Assembly: GCF_001854805.1 (NCBI RefSeq)
Contig: NZ_MBLO01000035.1
Coordinates: 1-54,781, forward strand
Direction of reading: 5' to 3'
From: Pseudofrankia coriaricola
Lineage (GTDB): Bacteria; Actinomycetota; Actinomycetes; Frankiales; Frankiaceae
DNA: 54,781 nucleotides
Shown here: in pieces, positions 44,515 to 52,344 of the stretch
How positions within the stretch are numbered: the first letter of the stretch is position 1
How the letters are laid out: each line of letters opens with the position of its first letter
Translations under genes and position numbers: made by a program
The notes under the pieces: model-generated
Told to the model about the DNA's origin: nothing
The model's input: only the letters and a program-made list of their open reading frames with translations
Database searches by the model: none

Positions 44515-44648
44515 GGATGCGAGTCCTGTCCGGCCTCAAGACCCCTCCTCGAAACCGGCCAACCACTCAACGCGACCTGACTCACGAAGCCAGCATCCAA
44601 GATCTCCACGGCGGTGGCCCTGATCCCGCCACCGGACGAATCCGACAC
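44515..44648 (+). repeat. Duplicate of the 3' end and flank of the SRPBCC gene at 37.4 kb
   Basis: About 130 bp with roughly 85 percent identity to the reverse complement of 37335-37465. It encodes MRVLSGLKT and LETGQPLNA (with one inserted base) and the same downstream flank. The rest of the gene is absent. Confidence 0.75.
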
Positions 44649-44674
44649 GAGCGACGGGCCTGGCTGGTAAGCGG

Positions 44675-44979
44675 TGCAGATGCTCGTTGCTCCAGCCGAA
44701 CACGACCTGCAGCGCCGCGTGTAGCTCGGCGATGGTCGCGCGATCGATCATAAGGATGCGGCGCCAGATCAGGGAGCTGATCCCCGCAGCCGGTACCCCA
44801 TCGGCAAGGGCGGGACCGGAGTGTTTGGGATTACGGCCCGCCATCTTCTCGACCGGCTCGTCAACCTTGCGCGCCAGGCCGTCGTGCCGTTTTGCGACAT
44901 CTGTCCGACAGATCCGTTCTGCTGCGCTTCCACGGGCGCTCGTCTGTAGCGCATCCGACACCGCGGAGGAGCGGCCCAT
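44675..44979 (-). pseudogene. pRiA4b ORF-3-like protein, N-terminal fragment
   Basis: Minus-strand residues ISSLIWRRILMIDRATIAELHAALQVVFGWSNEHLHRL match the plasmid pRiA4b ORF-3 (IS1096 passenger) family, which begins in just this way. The sequence breaks off after HLHRL where it meets the duplicated SRPBCC tail. Such proteins often travel with mobile elements. Confidence 0.6.
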
Positions 44980-45026
44980 TCGGATGGCCGTAGTCGTGAT
45001 CTGCGTCGATTCGTTCGACGTCTGCG

Positions 45027-45057
45027 TTGACCTTCTAGTCGAGTTGAAGGTTTACGT
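45027..45057 (+). promoter_or_regulatory. MerR-type promoter/operator with 19-bp spacer
   Basis: TTGACC (45027-45032) and TTACGT (45052-45057) are separated by 19 bp, and the dyad ACCTTC-N10-GAAGGT (45030-45051) fills the spacer. This is the elongated spacing that MerR activators correct by DNA distortion. The mRNA would begin at or next to the ATG at 45065. Confidence 0.8.
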
Positions 45058-45064
45058 TGCGGTC

Positions 45065-45841
45065 ATGGGTTCCTACCGGATCTCGCAGTTGGCGGATCGT
45101 GTCGGCGTGCCGGCGACCACGCTGCGGTTCTATGAGTCGGCTGGGCTGTTGTCCGCCGAGCGCACTCCGTCGGGTTACCGGGTCTACGGCGAGGAGGCGG
45201 TGGAGCGGTTGGCGTTCATCTCGTCCGGGAAGCTTCTGGGGCTGTCGTTGGAGGAGATCGGTGACCTGCTGAGTGTGTGGGAACAGGGGGTGTGCGCGGC
45301 GGTCCGGGAACGGATGCTGCCGTTGGTCGCTGCCCGAATCGTGGACGCCGATCAGCGTGCGGCCGAGCTGTCGGCCTTCTCCGCGCGGTTGGCCGCGTTC
45401 CACACCGAACTCGGGGAGACAGCCCCTGCGGGTGGGTGCGGTCCGGACTGCGGCTGCCTGACCACGACCGGCTCATCGAAGGCTGGTCCGGTGCCGCTCA
45501 CGCTGTCGCCGGTCCGACCCGACGTCGCCGACCAGGCATGGCGCGACGCGCCAGTGGCCTGCACCCTCAGCGGCGACGAGCAGATCGACCGAGCGGTCCA
45601 GTGGCGCGAGGTGCTTGGGGAAGCGGTCAGTCGGGAAGAGATCGACGCGGGGCTGCGCCTGATGTTCCCACCCGGCCCCGATCTCGCCGCGCGGATCGCC
45701 GCACTTGCCGCGGCCGAGCAGGACTGCTGCGCTTTCTTCGCCTTCACGCTTCAGCTCGCTCCTACCGCGCTGGTCCTGACTGTCCGCGCCCCCGAGACCG
45801 CCTCCGCCCTGCTCGTCGACCTGTTCGGAGTATCCGCATGA
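45065..45841 (+). CDS. MerR-family heavy-metal regulator with extra C-terminal domain
   Basis: ATG 45065, 258 residues. N-terminal MerR HTH: YRISQLADRVGVPATTLRFYESAGLLSAERTPSGYRVY; the dimerisation helix and a Cys-rich loop (GGCGPDCGC) near 125 follow. A further 110-residue domain (VACTLSGDEQIDRAVQWREVL, AAEQDCCAFFAFTLQL) carries a vicinal CC pair. Typical metal MerR proteins have about 140 residues, so this domain is an addition and may bind the metal. It overlaps the MerT-like gene (ATGA). Confidence 0.88.
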   Translation: MGSYRISQLADRVGVPATTLRFYESAGLLSAERTPSGYRVYGEEAVERLAFISSGKLLGLSLEEIGDLLSVWEQGVCAAVRERMLPLVAARIVDADQRAAELSAFSARLAAFHTELGETAPAGGCGPDCGCLTTTGSSKAGPVPLTLSPVRPDVADQAWRDAPVACTLSGDEQIDRAVQWREVLGEAVSREEIDAGLRLMFPPGPDLAARIAALAAAEQDCCAFFAFTLQLAPTALVLTVRAPETASALLVDLFGVSA

Positions 45842-46143
45842 GCCCCTCGACTGGCCGCTCCCGTCCGTGGTCGACGATCGGCGCTGGAGTTGCGACCGTC
45901 GCCGCCTGCGCGGTGTGCTGCGTTGGCCCGCTGCTCGCCGTGCTCGGCGCCGTCGGTGCCTTGGCGACCGTCGCCGCCGTGTGGGTTCCGGCGCTGGCGG
46001 TGGTGGCGGTCGCCGCGCTCGTTGGGGCCGTCGCGGTCCGCCGTCGCCGCCGGGCGGCATGCCGGGCCGTTCCGGGACCGGTAGACCTGGGCGTGCCCGC
46101 CCCCCGCGACCACCGGGACCCTGTGCCGACCGCTCCACGGTGA
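45838..46143 (+). CDS. MerT/MerC-like small membrane protein
   Basis: ATG 45838 overlaps the MerR stop; 101 residues. Helix one holds vicinal cysteines (VATVAACAVCCVGPLLAVLG), reminiscent of the CC pair of mercury transporters; helix two is WVPALAVVAVAALVGAVAV. A basic tail contains one more Cys. With MerR and a CDF-like protein it forms a metal-handling operon; Hg is a candidate, but no merA is present. Confidence 0.7.
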   Translation: MSPSTGRSRPWSTIGAGVATVAACAVCCVGPLLAVLGAVGALATVAAVWVPALAVVAVAALVGAVAVRRRRRAACRAVPGPVDLGVPAPRDHRDPVPTAPR

Positions 46144-46275
46144 GCCGCGCGACTCGGCCCGCGCTTCGTGCCTCTAGACCACCTCACGGCGGGCAGCGGC
46201 TACCGGGCCGCGACGTGGAATTCGGCGCACGCGCTGCCCGACACCGTGCCCGACGGGGTCTGCGATGGTAGATCG

Positions 46276-46866
46276 GTGACGACGGTCGAGATGTCCGGCA
46301 GGCTGCTGCGCCGCGGGATCGCGTTGGAGTATGTGACCCTGGGCTGGAACGTCGTCGGTATGGCTGTGCTGGCGGTGACCGCGATCGCGGCTCGTTCCGT
46401 CGCGCTCGCCGGGTTCGGCCTGGACTCCTTGATTGAGATCGGCGCGTCCACCGTCGTGCTCTGGGAACTGTCGGGCACCGGGCCCGAACGCCAACGCCGG
46501 GCCCTGCGCCTCATCGGTACCGCGTTCGCCGCGCTCGCGCTCTACCTCGCCGTCCAGTCGAGCCTGGTCCTCGCCGTCAGCTATCACCCCCGTCACAGCC
46601 CCGGCGGGATCGCGTGGACCGCGATCACCGCGGTCGTCATGGTCGTGCTGGCCGTCGGGAAAGCCCGCGTGGGCGCGGCCTTGGGTAACCCCGTGCTCCG
46701 TGCCGAAGGCCGGGTCACCCTCATGGACGGGGCTCTGGCAGCCGCCGTCCTCGCCGGCCTCACGCTGAACGCCGTCCTCGGCTGGTGGTGGGCCGACCCC
46801 CTCGCCGGCTACGTCCTCGTCCTCTACGCCCTGCACGAGGTCCGCACGACCTTCACCAGGCCCTGA
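46276..46866 (+). CDS. Cation diffusion facilitator-like membrane protein
   Basis: GTG 46276 (weak ribosome site); 196 residues, six helices. CDF signatures: VALAGFGLDSLIEIGASTVVLWEL near 45-68 and GWWWADPLAGYVLVLYALHE near the end, whose Asp residues (DSLIE and DPLAG) correspond to the transport site. It lacks the usual cytoplasmic C-terminal domain, as in short CDF-like proteins. Likely effluxes the cation sensed by MerR. Confidence 0.82.
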   Translation: MTTVEMSGRLLRRGIALEYVTLGWNVVGMAVLAVTAIAARSVALAGFGLDSLIEIGASTVVLWELSGTGPERQRRALRLIGTAFAALALYLAVQSSLVLAVSYHPRHSPGGIAWTAITAVVMVVLAVGKARVGAALGNPVLRAEGRVTLMDGALAAAVLAGLTLNAVLGWWWADPLAGYVLVLYALHEVRTTFTRP

Positions 46867-47093
46867 CGAACAACCCCCCGGTCAGCACACCCATCTCCGC
46901 TGTACCGGCCACGCCCAGCGTGACGGATGACCACGACGACTCCCCAAGGGCGGTGGCAGCAGACGCGCGTGCAACCGATCAGGACGGCAGCGCACCAGGG
47001 CGTCACACTCGCCGCCGCCCGCATGGCTGCGGGCCCCCATTCAGGCATCTCCTGTACCCGGCGCGCACTGCCACGGCCTCGCCCGCCCGCCGG

Positions 47094-48368
47094 CTACTGC
47101 CCGGCCAGTTGGCTTGCGACGGTGTCCGCCGCTGTGACCGTGCCGACGACCGCCGCACCGCCGGTAACAGGCGACGTGGGCACGGCGGTGGCGGCGATCG
47201 CGAGTGCGGCGCCGAGCCCTCCCGCGGCGCCGAGAGCGACGAACAGCAGTGGATAGCTGCCCATCGCCGCGGCGAGTGCCGCGCCGATGCTGGGCGCGAG
47301 TGCGGTCGCGCCGGTTAGCGGGGCGTTGAACACTCCGTTGAGCCGTGCGAAGCGTTCGGCTCCCCACAGGTCGGCGACGATCGTGGCCTCGACGAGGGTG
47401 AACATCCCGCGTATCGCTCCGACGAGCATGGCGACCCCCACCAGCGCGAAGGCCGGCCCGGGGAGGACACCGAGGAGGAGGGTGGCGAGCCCGCCGGCGC
47501 CGATGACCGCGGCGGTCCGGCCCCGGACGGTGAGTCGGGTGGCCAGGGGGCGGTAGCAGAGTCGGCCGGCGACCTGGCCGACCCCGCCCAGTCCGATCGC
47601 CCAGGCGGCGAGGGTTGTGGACAGGCCCCGGCCGGTCAGCAACGGGACGAGGTTGACCACGACGGCGTAGAGCGCGAACGCGCTCAACGTCATCGCCGCG
47701 GCGAGCAGCAGGAACATCCGGCTGCCCAGCACCCGGCGATCACCGTCCCGGTGTGGCGCTGGGTTCGGGTCGATGTGGCCGGGGGCAGGGTGCTGGTCGG
47801 GTCGCCAGGGCAGGCGCAGGGCCCAGGCGTGCGCGGGGATCGTGATGGCCGCGAGGATCGCGGCCAGGACGAGGTAGACCTCCCGCCAGTTCAGGTGTGT
47901 GGCGAGTCCGGCGGTGAGGGGCGCGAAGATCGTGCTCGCGAAGCCCGCCGCCAGTGTCAGCGTGGTCAGCGCGGGCAGCCGTTTGGGTCCGTACCAGCCG
48001 GTGAGCGCGGCGAAGGCCGGTGGGTAGAACACCCCGGCCATCGCGACCCCGGCCACCAGCCAGGCGGCGAGGAACCAGCCATACGACGGCGCCTGCGCCA
48101 CTCCTGCCAGCGCGGCGACGGCGAGGATCGAGCCGGCGGTCATCACCGGCCGCGGCCCCCGCCGGCCGAGAAGGCGTCCGACCGGCACGCCGGCTACCGC
48201 GCCGAGGAGGTTCCCAGCCGAGAACGCCGCGGTCACCGCCGTGCGGGACCAGCCGGTGTCGTCGGCGATCCCCTCGGCGAGGACGGGAAACGCGTAGTAC
48301 AGCACCCCGTAGCTGACGATCTCGGTGATGCACAGCGCGATCAGCGCCCGCCGGGAACCGGCCGTCAC
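47094..48368 (-). CDS. MFS transporter of the arsenic island
   Basis: 424 residues from GTG 48368, which overlaps the stop of the upstream flavoprotein fragment. Twelve helices; VPVGRLLGRRGPRPVM near 65 is the MFS loop motif; TRLTVRGRTAAV is the second-half counterpart. It is divergent from an ArsR gene, with ArsR boxes between. The closest known parallels are MFS permeases of ars clusters exporting organoarsenicals or thioarsenate; the substrate is not certain. Confidence 0.85.
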   Translation of the reverse strand: MTAGSRRALIALCITEIVSYGVLYYAFPVLAEGIADDTGWSRTAVTAAFSAGNLLGAVAGVPVGRLLGRRGPRPVMTAGSILAVAALAGVAQAPSYGWFLAAWLVAGVAMAGVFYPPAFAALTGWYGPKRLPALTTLTLAAGFASTIFAPLTAGLATHLNWREVYLVLAAILAAITIPAHAWALRLPWRPDQHPAPGHIDPNPAPHRDGDRRVLGSRMFLLLAAAMTLSAFALYAVVVNLVPLLTGRGLSTTLAAWAIGLGGVGQVAGRLCYRPLATRLTVRGRTAAVIGAGGLATLLLGVLPGPAFALVGVAMLVGAIRGMFTLVEATIVADLWGAERFARLNGVFNAPLTGATALAPSIGAALAAAMGSYPLLFVALGAAGGLGAALAIAATAVPTSPVTGGAAVVGTVTAADTVASQLAGQ

Positions 48369-48499
48369 CCGGCCACGGCGGCGCCCGGGCCGTCACCGGC
48401 CTCGAACACCAATGGCTCCAGACCACGCTCCAACAGATGCGCCCCGGCCGCCAGGCCCTGCGGCCCCGCGCCGATCACCGCCACCGGCAACTCCACCAT
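48365..48499 (-). pseudogene. Flavoprotein monooxygenase (ArsO-like), first 44 codons only
   Basis: ATG 48499 after GAGGAG. VELPVAVIGAGPQGLAAGAHLLERGLEPLVFEAG is an FAD-binding Rossmann start typical of ArsO-type NAD(P)-binding proteins in actinobacterial ars clusters. The frame then ends after 44 residues at a TGA that overlaps the MFS start. The remaining 300 or more residues are absent. The leader is still useful as a translated lead-in to the MFS gene. Confidence 0.7.
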
Positions 48500-48512
48500 G
48501 CCCACTCCTCAC

Positions 48513-48564
48513 ATTGACACCTGTCGATGCATCGACTCTCTTCGATGCATCGACAGATGTCAAT
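48513..48564. promoter_or_regulatory. Paired ArsR boxes in a 23-bp inverted repeat
   Basis: ATTGACACCTGTCGAT (48513-48528) and ATCGACAGATGTCAAT (48549-48564) are two boxes of the form ATNGAC-N4-GTCNAT, themselves arranged as a larger 23-bp inverted repeat with one mismatch. They lie between the divergent flavoprotein/MFS and arsR genes. Confidence 0.85.
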
Positions 48565-48584
48565 GCGAGGTGCAGACTGGGTGC

Positions 48585-49061
48585 ATGCCCACCGGAACGC
48601 TCCCGCTGATCACGCAGGACCTGGCCGCCTGCTGCTCACCGGTCACCGGCGGCGTGCTCGACGTCGACACCGCCGAACGCCTCGCCCGCGTCTTCAAGGC
48701 CCTCGGTGATCCCACCCGCGTGCGGCTTCTCTCGATGATCGCCGCCGCCGAGGGGGGTGAGGCATGCATCTGCGACCTCACGGAACCGGTCGCCCTGTCC
48801 CAGCCGACCGTCTCCCACCACATGAAGATCCTCGCCGAGGCCCAGCTCATCACCCGCGAGCAGCGCGGCAAATGGGCCTACTACCGCATCCTCGACGGCA
48901 CGCTGCGCGCCGTCGCGGAAGCACTCAGCCCCAGCCCCGCCCCGGCCGCAGGCGCCGGAGGGATCGAACCTAGGCCACTGGTTGGACGGTCCGTGCCGAG
49001 TCGCGCCCAAGCGGAGATCCCCGCAGGCGGCCGGCGCGGTGGGCAGCGTCGGAGGGGCTGA
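48585..49061 (+). CDS. arsR: ArsR arsenical repressor
   Basis: ATG 48585, 158 residues. As(III)-type N-terminal cysteines in DLAACCSP; HTH: VFKALGDPTRVRLLSMIAAAEGGEACICDLTEPVALSQPTVSHHMKILAEAQLI, which also carries CIC. It is divergent from the MFS gene and controlled by the boxes at 48513-48564. The last 35 residues are basic and Gly-rich and exceed the family length, perhaps readthrough of a lost gene end. Confidence 0.9.
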   Translation: MPTGTLPLITQDLAACCSPVTGGVLDVDTAERLARVFKALGDPTRVRLLSMIAAAEGGEACICDLTEPVALSQPTVSHHMKILAEAQLITREQRGKWAYYRILDGTLRAVAEALSPSPAPAAGAGGIEPRPLVGRSVPSRAQAEIPAGGRRGGQRRRG

Positions 49062-49124
49062 GCCGGAACGGCGGCCAGCGCGGGCGCTGTTCGTCGTCGG
49101 CTGTTGCGCCCGGCCGGGGTGATG

Positions 49125-49547
49125 TCAGGCGGCGTCCGCCGTTGCGGGCGCTGGCGTGAGCGTCGCGGCGAGCGCGGCCATGGCGCCGGGGACTGGCCGG
49201 TAGTAGGCCCAGACGCCGCGTTTGTCGCGGCTGATCAGTCCAGCTTCGACGAGGACTTTCAGGTGGTGGCTGACGGTCGGCTGGGTCAGCCCGAGGGGTT
49301 CGGTGAGCTCGCAGACGCAGGCTTCGCCGCCGTCGCGGGCGTAGATCATCGACAGGAGTCGCAGTCGGGCGGGCACGGCGATCGCCTTGAGTACTGCGGC
49401 CAGCTGCTCGGCCTCGTCGGCGGACAGTGGCGTGCGTGCCAGCGGCGTGCAGCAGGCGGAGATCGCTCCGGCCAGGCCCGGGGTGTCGTCGGCGCACTCG
49501 CTGGGAGCGGGGATGGGGAGCCCCGCGGATGCGGATGTCGTCGCCAT
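49125..49547 (-). CDS. arsR: ArsR arsenical repressor (second copy)
   Basis: ATG 49547 (GTG 49562 possible); 140 residues. ISACCTPLARTPL at the N-terminus has the vicinal cysteine pair; HTH: VLKAIAVPARLRLLSMIYARDGGEACVCELTEPLGLTQPTVSHHLKVLVEAGLI. It is divergent from arsI, with two ArsR boxes between. It is about as diverged from the first ArsR as orthologues of different species would be, so probably acquired rather than duplicated. Confidence 0.9.
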   Translation of the reverse strand: MATTSASAGLPIPAPSECADDTPGLAGAISACCTPLARTPLSADEAEQLAAVLKAIAVPARLRLLSMIYARDGGEACVCELTEPLGLTQPTVSHHLKVLVEAGLISRDKRGVWAYYRPVPGAMAALAATLTPAPATADAA

Positions 49548-49568
49548 GGGTCCAGCATGCACCAGAGC

Positions 49569-49629
49569 ATTGACAGGCGTCTATCTCGTCGGCCATCCTC
49601 GGTCCGTCAGGACATAGACCACGGTCGAT
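49569..49629. promoter_or_regulatory. Two ArsR boxes between arsR and arsI
   Basis: ATTGACAGGCGTCTAT (49569-49584) and ATAGACCACGGTCGAT (49614-49629) both fit ATNGAC-N4-GTCNAT, as at 48513-48564. Confidence 0.8.
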
Positions 49630-49646
49630 GTGAAGGTGGGTGCGGC

Positions 49647-50243
49647 ATGGCGAGGGTGCAGCTGGCGCTGAACGTCTCGGACGTGGACGCGGCGGTGGAG
49701 TTCTACGGGAAGCTGTTCGGGGTCGAGCCGGCGAAGCGCCGGCCGGGGTATGCGAACTTCGCGATCGACACTCCGCCGCTGAAGCTGGTGCTGATCGAGA
49801 ACCCCGAGGCCCGCGGCGCCGGCGTCGCCGGGGCGCTCAACCACCTGGGTGTCGAGGTCGAGACGACTGACGAGGTGTCCGCGGCCACCGCCCGGCTGGC
49901 CGGGGCGGGCTTGGCGACCGCGGTGGAGGAGAACACGGCCTGTTGCTACGCGCTGCAGGACAAGGTGTGGGTGGACGACCCGGATGGGGCGCCGTGGGAG
50001 GTCTACACGGTGCTCGCCGACGTCGCGGAGATGGCCCGTCCGGGTCCGACGCCGTCGGTCGCCGAGCGCGCCGACGGTCCGGGGTCGGCGTGTGACTGCG
50101 GTCCGGTCTGCGCCCCGGCGGCGACGGGCGAGGACGCGGTCGCGGCGGTGACGGCGGAGTCGGAAACGGCCTCGGCTGCGGCGGCGGCCGGCACGCGCAC
50201 GCTGCTCGCGGTGGAGCCGGCCTCGGCCGGCTCCTGCTGCTGA
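49647..50243 (+). CDS. arsI: ArsI/CadI-family vicinal-oxygen-chelate protein
   Basis: ATG 49647, 198 residues. VOC domain: VQLALNVSDVDAAVEFYGKLFGVEPAKRRPGYANFAI, then NHLGVEVET, the vicinal cysteines ENTACCYALQDKVWVDDPDGAPWEVYTV. ArsI is a Fe(II) dioxygenase that cleaves the C-As bond of trivalent methyl- and aromatic arsenicals; CadI is a close relative. The Ala-rich tail with C-terminal SCC and CDCGPVC adds more cysteines, as in many actinobacterial members. First gene of the ars operon. Confidence 0.92.
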   Translation: MARVQLALNVSDVDAAVEFYGKLFGVEPAKRRPGYANFAIDTPPLKLVLIENPEARGAGVAGALNHLGVEVETTDEVSAATARLAGAGLATAVEENTACCYALQDKVWVDDPDGAPWEVYTVLADVAEMARPGPTPSVAERADGPGSACDCGPVCAPAATGEDAVAAVTAESETASAAAAAGTRTLLAVEPASAGSCC

Positions 50244-50253
50244 GCACCCGTCC

Positions 50254-51051
50254 GTGACGGACACAACGGTCGACCAGCCGCCGTTGGCGCGGCGGCTGGT
50301 CGCCGAGGCGCTGGGCAGCCTGCTGCTCGCGGCGCTGGTCATCGGCTCCGGGATCGCCGCGCAGCAGCTCAGCCCCGACGAGGTCGGCCTGCAGTTGGTC
50401 GAGAACGCTGCGGCGACCGCGGCCGGCCTGTACGCGATCATCCTGATGGTCGGCCCGGTGTCCGGAGCCCACTTCAACCCGGTCGTGACCATCGTGGACG
50501 CGGCGTTCGGTGGGCTGTCGTGGCGGGACGCCGCCGCCTACCTGCCCGCCCAGGTCGCCGGCTGCGTCGGCGGCGCAGTGCTGGCGAACCTGATGTTCGA
50601 CGGCTCGGCGGTGTCGATCTCGACGCACCACCGGGCGTCCGGTGCGCATCTGCTCGCCGAGGTCGTCGCGACCGCCGGCCTGATCCTACTGATCTTCTCC
50701 CTGGTCCGTTCCGGCCGCGGTGAACGCGCCCCGGCCGCTGTCGGCGCCTACATCGGCGCCGCGTACTGGTTCACCAGCTCGACCAGTTTCGCGAACCCGG
50801 CGATCAGCGTCGGGCGGATGTTCTCCGACACGTTCGCCGGCATAGCCCCGGCCTCCGTCCCCGCGTTCATCGCTGCTCAGTTGGTGGGTGGCGCGGTCGG
50901 CTTCGGCCTGGTCCGCCTGCTCTACCCGGCCACACCCACCGCGCAGGGACAGGCCGCAGACGTGCTGCTGCCCCACCCCGCCACCACGACCACAGACGCG
51001 GCGCCGGTTAACGGCGCCACCCTCACACATCCCTCGCGAGGTGCCTCATGA
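50254..51051 (+). CDS. MIP/aquaporin channel of the arsenic operon
   Basis: GTG 50254, 265 residues, six helices with the half-helix motifs GAHFNPVVT (NPV) and SFANPAISVGR (NPA). In ars operons of rhizobia and actinobacteria such channels (AqpS-like) conduct As(III) out of the cell. It is followed directly by arsC (4-bp overlap), supporting that role. The Thr/Ala-rich C-terminus is cytoplasmic. Confidence 0.9.
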   Translation: MTDTTVDQPPLARRLVAEALGSLLLAALVIGSGIAAQQLSPDEVGLQLVENAAATAAGLYAIILMVGPVSGAHFNPVVTIVDAAFGGLSWRDAAAYLPAQVAGCVGGAVLANLMFDGSAVSISTHHRASGAHLLAEVVATAGLILLIFSLVRSGRGERAPAAVGAYIGAAYWFTSSTSFANPAISVGRMFSDTFAGIAPASVPAFIAAQLVGGAVGFGLVRLLYPATPTAQGQAADVLLPHPATTTTDAAPVNGATLTHPSRGAS

Positions 51052-51740
51052 CCAGTTCCGACAGCTCCACCGGCCTGGATGGCTTATCCGGCCTCGACCC
51101 GGCCACCGACCGCGCCCTACGCGCGACCGCGCTGCGACTGACCCACGACTACACCACGACGTTCGAGGCGGACGAGGTCGCCGACGTACTCGCCGACTCC
51201 TACCGGCTGCTCGCCCGCACCGCCCGGGTCACGGCGTTCCTGCCGACGCTGGCCGAGCGGCTGACCCGCGAACGGCTGGAGGCCCTGGCCGCGACCCGGG
51301 GGCTGATCGCCAAGCGGGTGCCCGAGGTGCTGTTCGTCTGCGTACACAACGCCGGCCGCTCCCAGATGGCCGCCGCACTGACCCGCCACTACGCCGGCAC
51401 CGCGCTGCACATCCGCACCGGCGGCTCCGACCCTGGCACCCAGATCCACCCCGAGGTCGTCGCCGCGATGAAGGACGTCGGGCTGTCGCTGGACGAGGAG
51501 TTCCCCAAGCCACTGACCGACGACATCCTCGCCGCCGCCGACGTCGTCATCACCATGGGCTGCGGCGACACCTGCCCCTACATGCCCGGCAAGCGCTACG
51601 AGGACTGGGCGATCAACGACCCCGCCGACGCCGACGCCGACCAGGTCGCCGCGATCCGCGACGACATCGACCACCGCGTCCGCGACCTGCTCGCCAGCCT
51701 GCTGCCCGACCTCACCCTGCCCGCGCCCCGGACCGACTGA
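51048..51740 (+). CDS. arsC: Arsenate reductase with N-terminal three-helix domain
   Basis: ATG 51048 overlaps the aquaporin stop; 230 residues. Residues 18-90 are a helical dimerisation-type domain (RALRATALRLTHDYTTTFEADEVADVLADSYRLL). Residues 92-225 are the low-molecular-weight phosphatase-type ArsC: P-loop FVCVHNAGRSQMAAA, then VVITMGCGDTCPY with the redox cysteines, and YEDWAINDPA. It reduces As(V) to As(III), probably with mycothiol or thioredoxin. Confidence 0.93.
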   Translation: MTSSDSSTGLDGLSGLDPATDRALRATALRLTHDYTTTFEADEVADVLADSYRLLARTARVTAFLPTLAERLTRERLEALAATRGLIAKRVPEVLFVCVHNAGRSQMAAALTRHYAGTALHIRTGGSDPGTQIHPEVVAAMKDVGLSLDEEFPKPLTDDILAAADVVITMGCGDTCPYMPGKRYEDWAINDPADADADQVAAIRDDIDHRVRDLLASLLPDLTLPAPRTD

Positions 51741-51808
51741 CGCCGACCACCGCCGGCCCCGCCGGGTGGCCGGGTCGGCGGCTCTTCCTCCTCTGAAAGG
51801 ACCTGTCT

Positions 51809-52219
51809 GTGTCCGACAAGCCGTCGGTACTGTTCGTCTGCGTGCACAACGCCGGCCGCTCCCAGATGGCCGCCGGGTTCCTCACCCACCTGGCGGCTGA
51901 CCGGGTCGAGGTCCGCTCCGCTGGCTCCATGCCGGCCGAGAAGGTCAACCCGATCGCGGTCGCCGCGATGGCCGAGGTCGGCATCGACATCGCCACCGAG
52001 ACCCCGAAGATCCTCACTGTCGACGCGGTCGAATCCTCGACCATGGTCATCACCATGGGCTGCGGCGACGCCTGCCCCGTCTTCCCCGGCATCCGCTACG
52101 AGGATTGGAAACTCGACGACCCTGCCGGTCAGGGCATCGACGCCGTCCGTCCGATCCGCGACGCCATCCGCACCCGCGTCGAGAAGCTGCTCGGCGAGCT
52201 CCTGCCTGCCGCCGCCTGA
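51809..52219 (+). CDS. arsC: Arsenate reductase (single-domain)
   Basis: GTG 51809 after AAAGGA; 136 residues. Same fold as its neighbour without the helical domain: FVCVHNAGRSQMAAGF, VRSAGSMPAEKVNPIAV, VVITMGCGDACPVFPG, YEDWKLDDPAGQ. It lies 68 bp downstream in the same operon. Two ArsC types in tandem suggest distinct electron donors or acquisition of a second module. Confidence 0.95.
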   Translation: MSDKPSVLFVCVHNAGRSQMAAGFLTHLAADRVEVRSAGSMPAEKVNPIAVAAMAEVGIDIATETPKILTVDAVESSTMVITMGCGDACPVFPGIRYEDWKLDDPAGQGIDAVRPIRDAIRTRVEKLLGELLPAAA

Positions 52220-52344
52220 CCCATCGGTTCGACGCCGATCTCCCAACACCCCCGCAGCTAGCCGAGGCGGACCGATCGGGACCTGGCTCGCGGGCCGCAG
52301 GTGGTCCTCATCCTCACATCTCGCCCTGGAAGGGGCTGTCTGTC

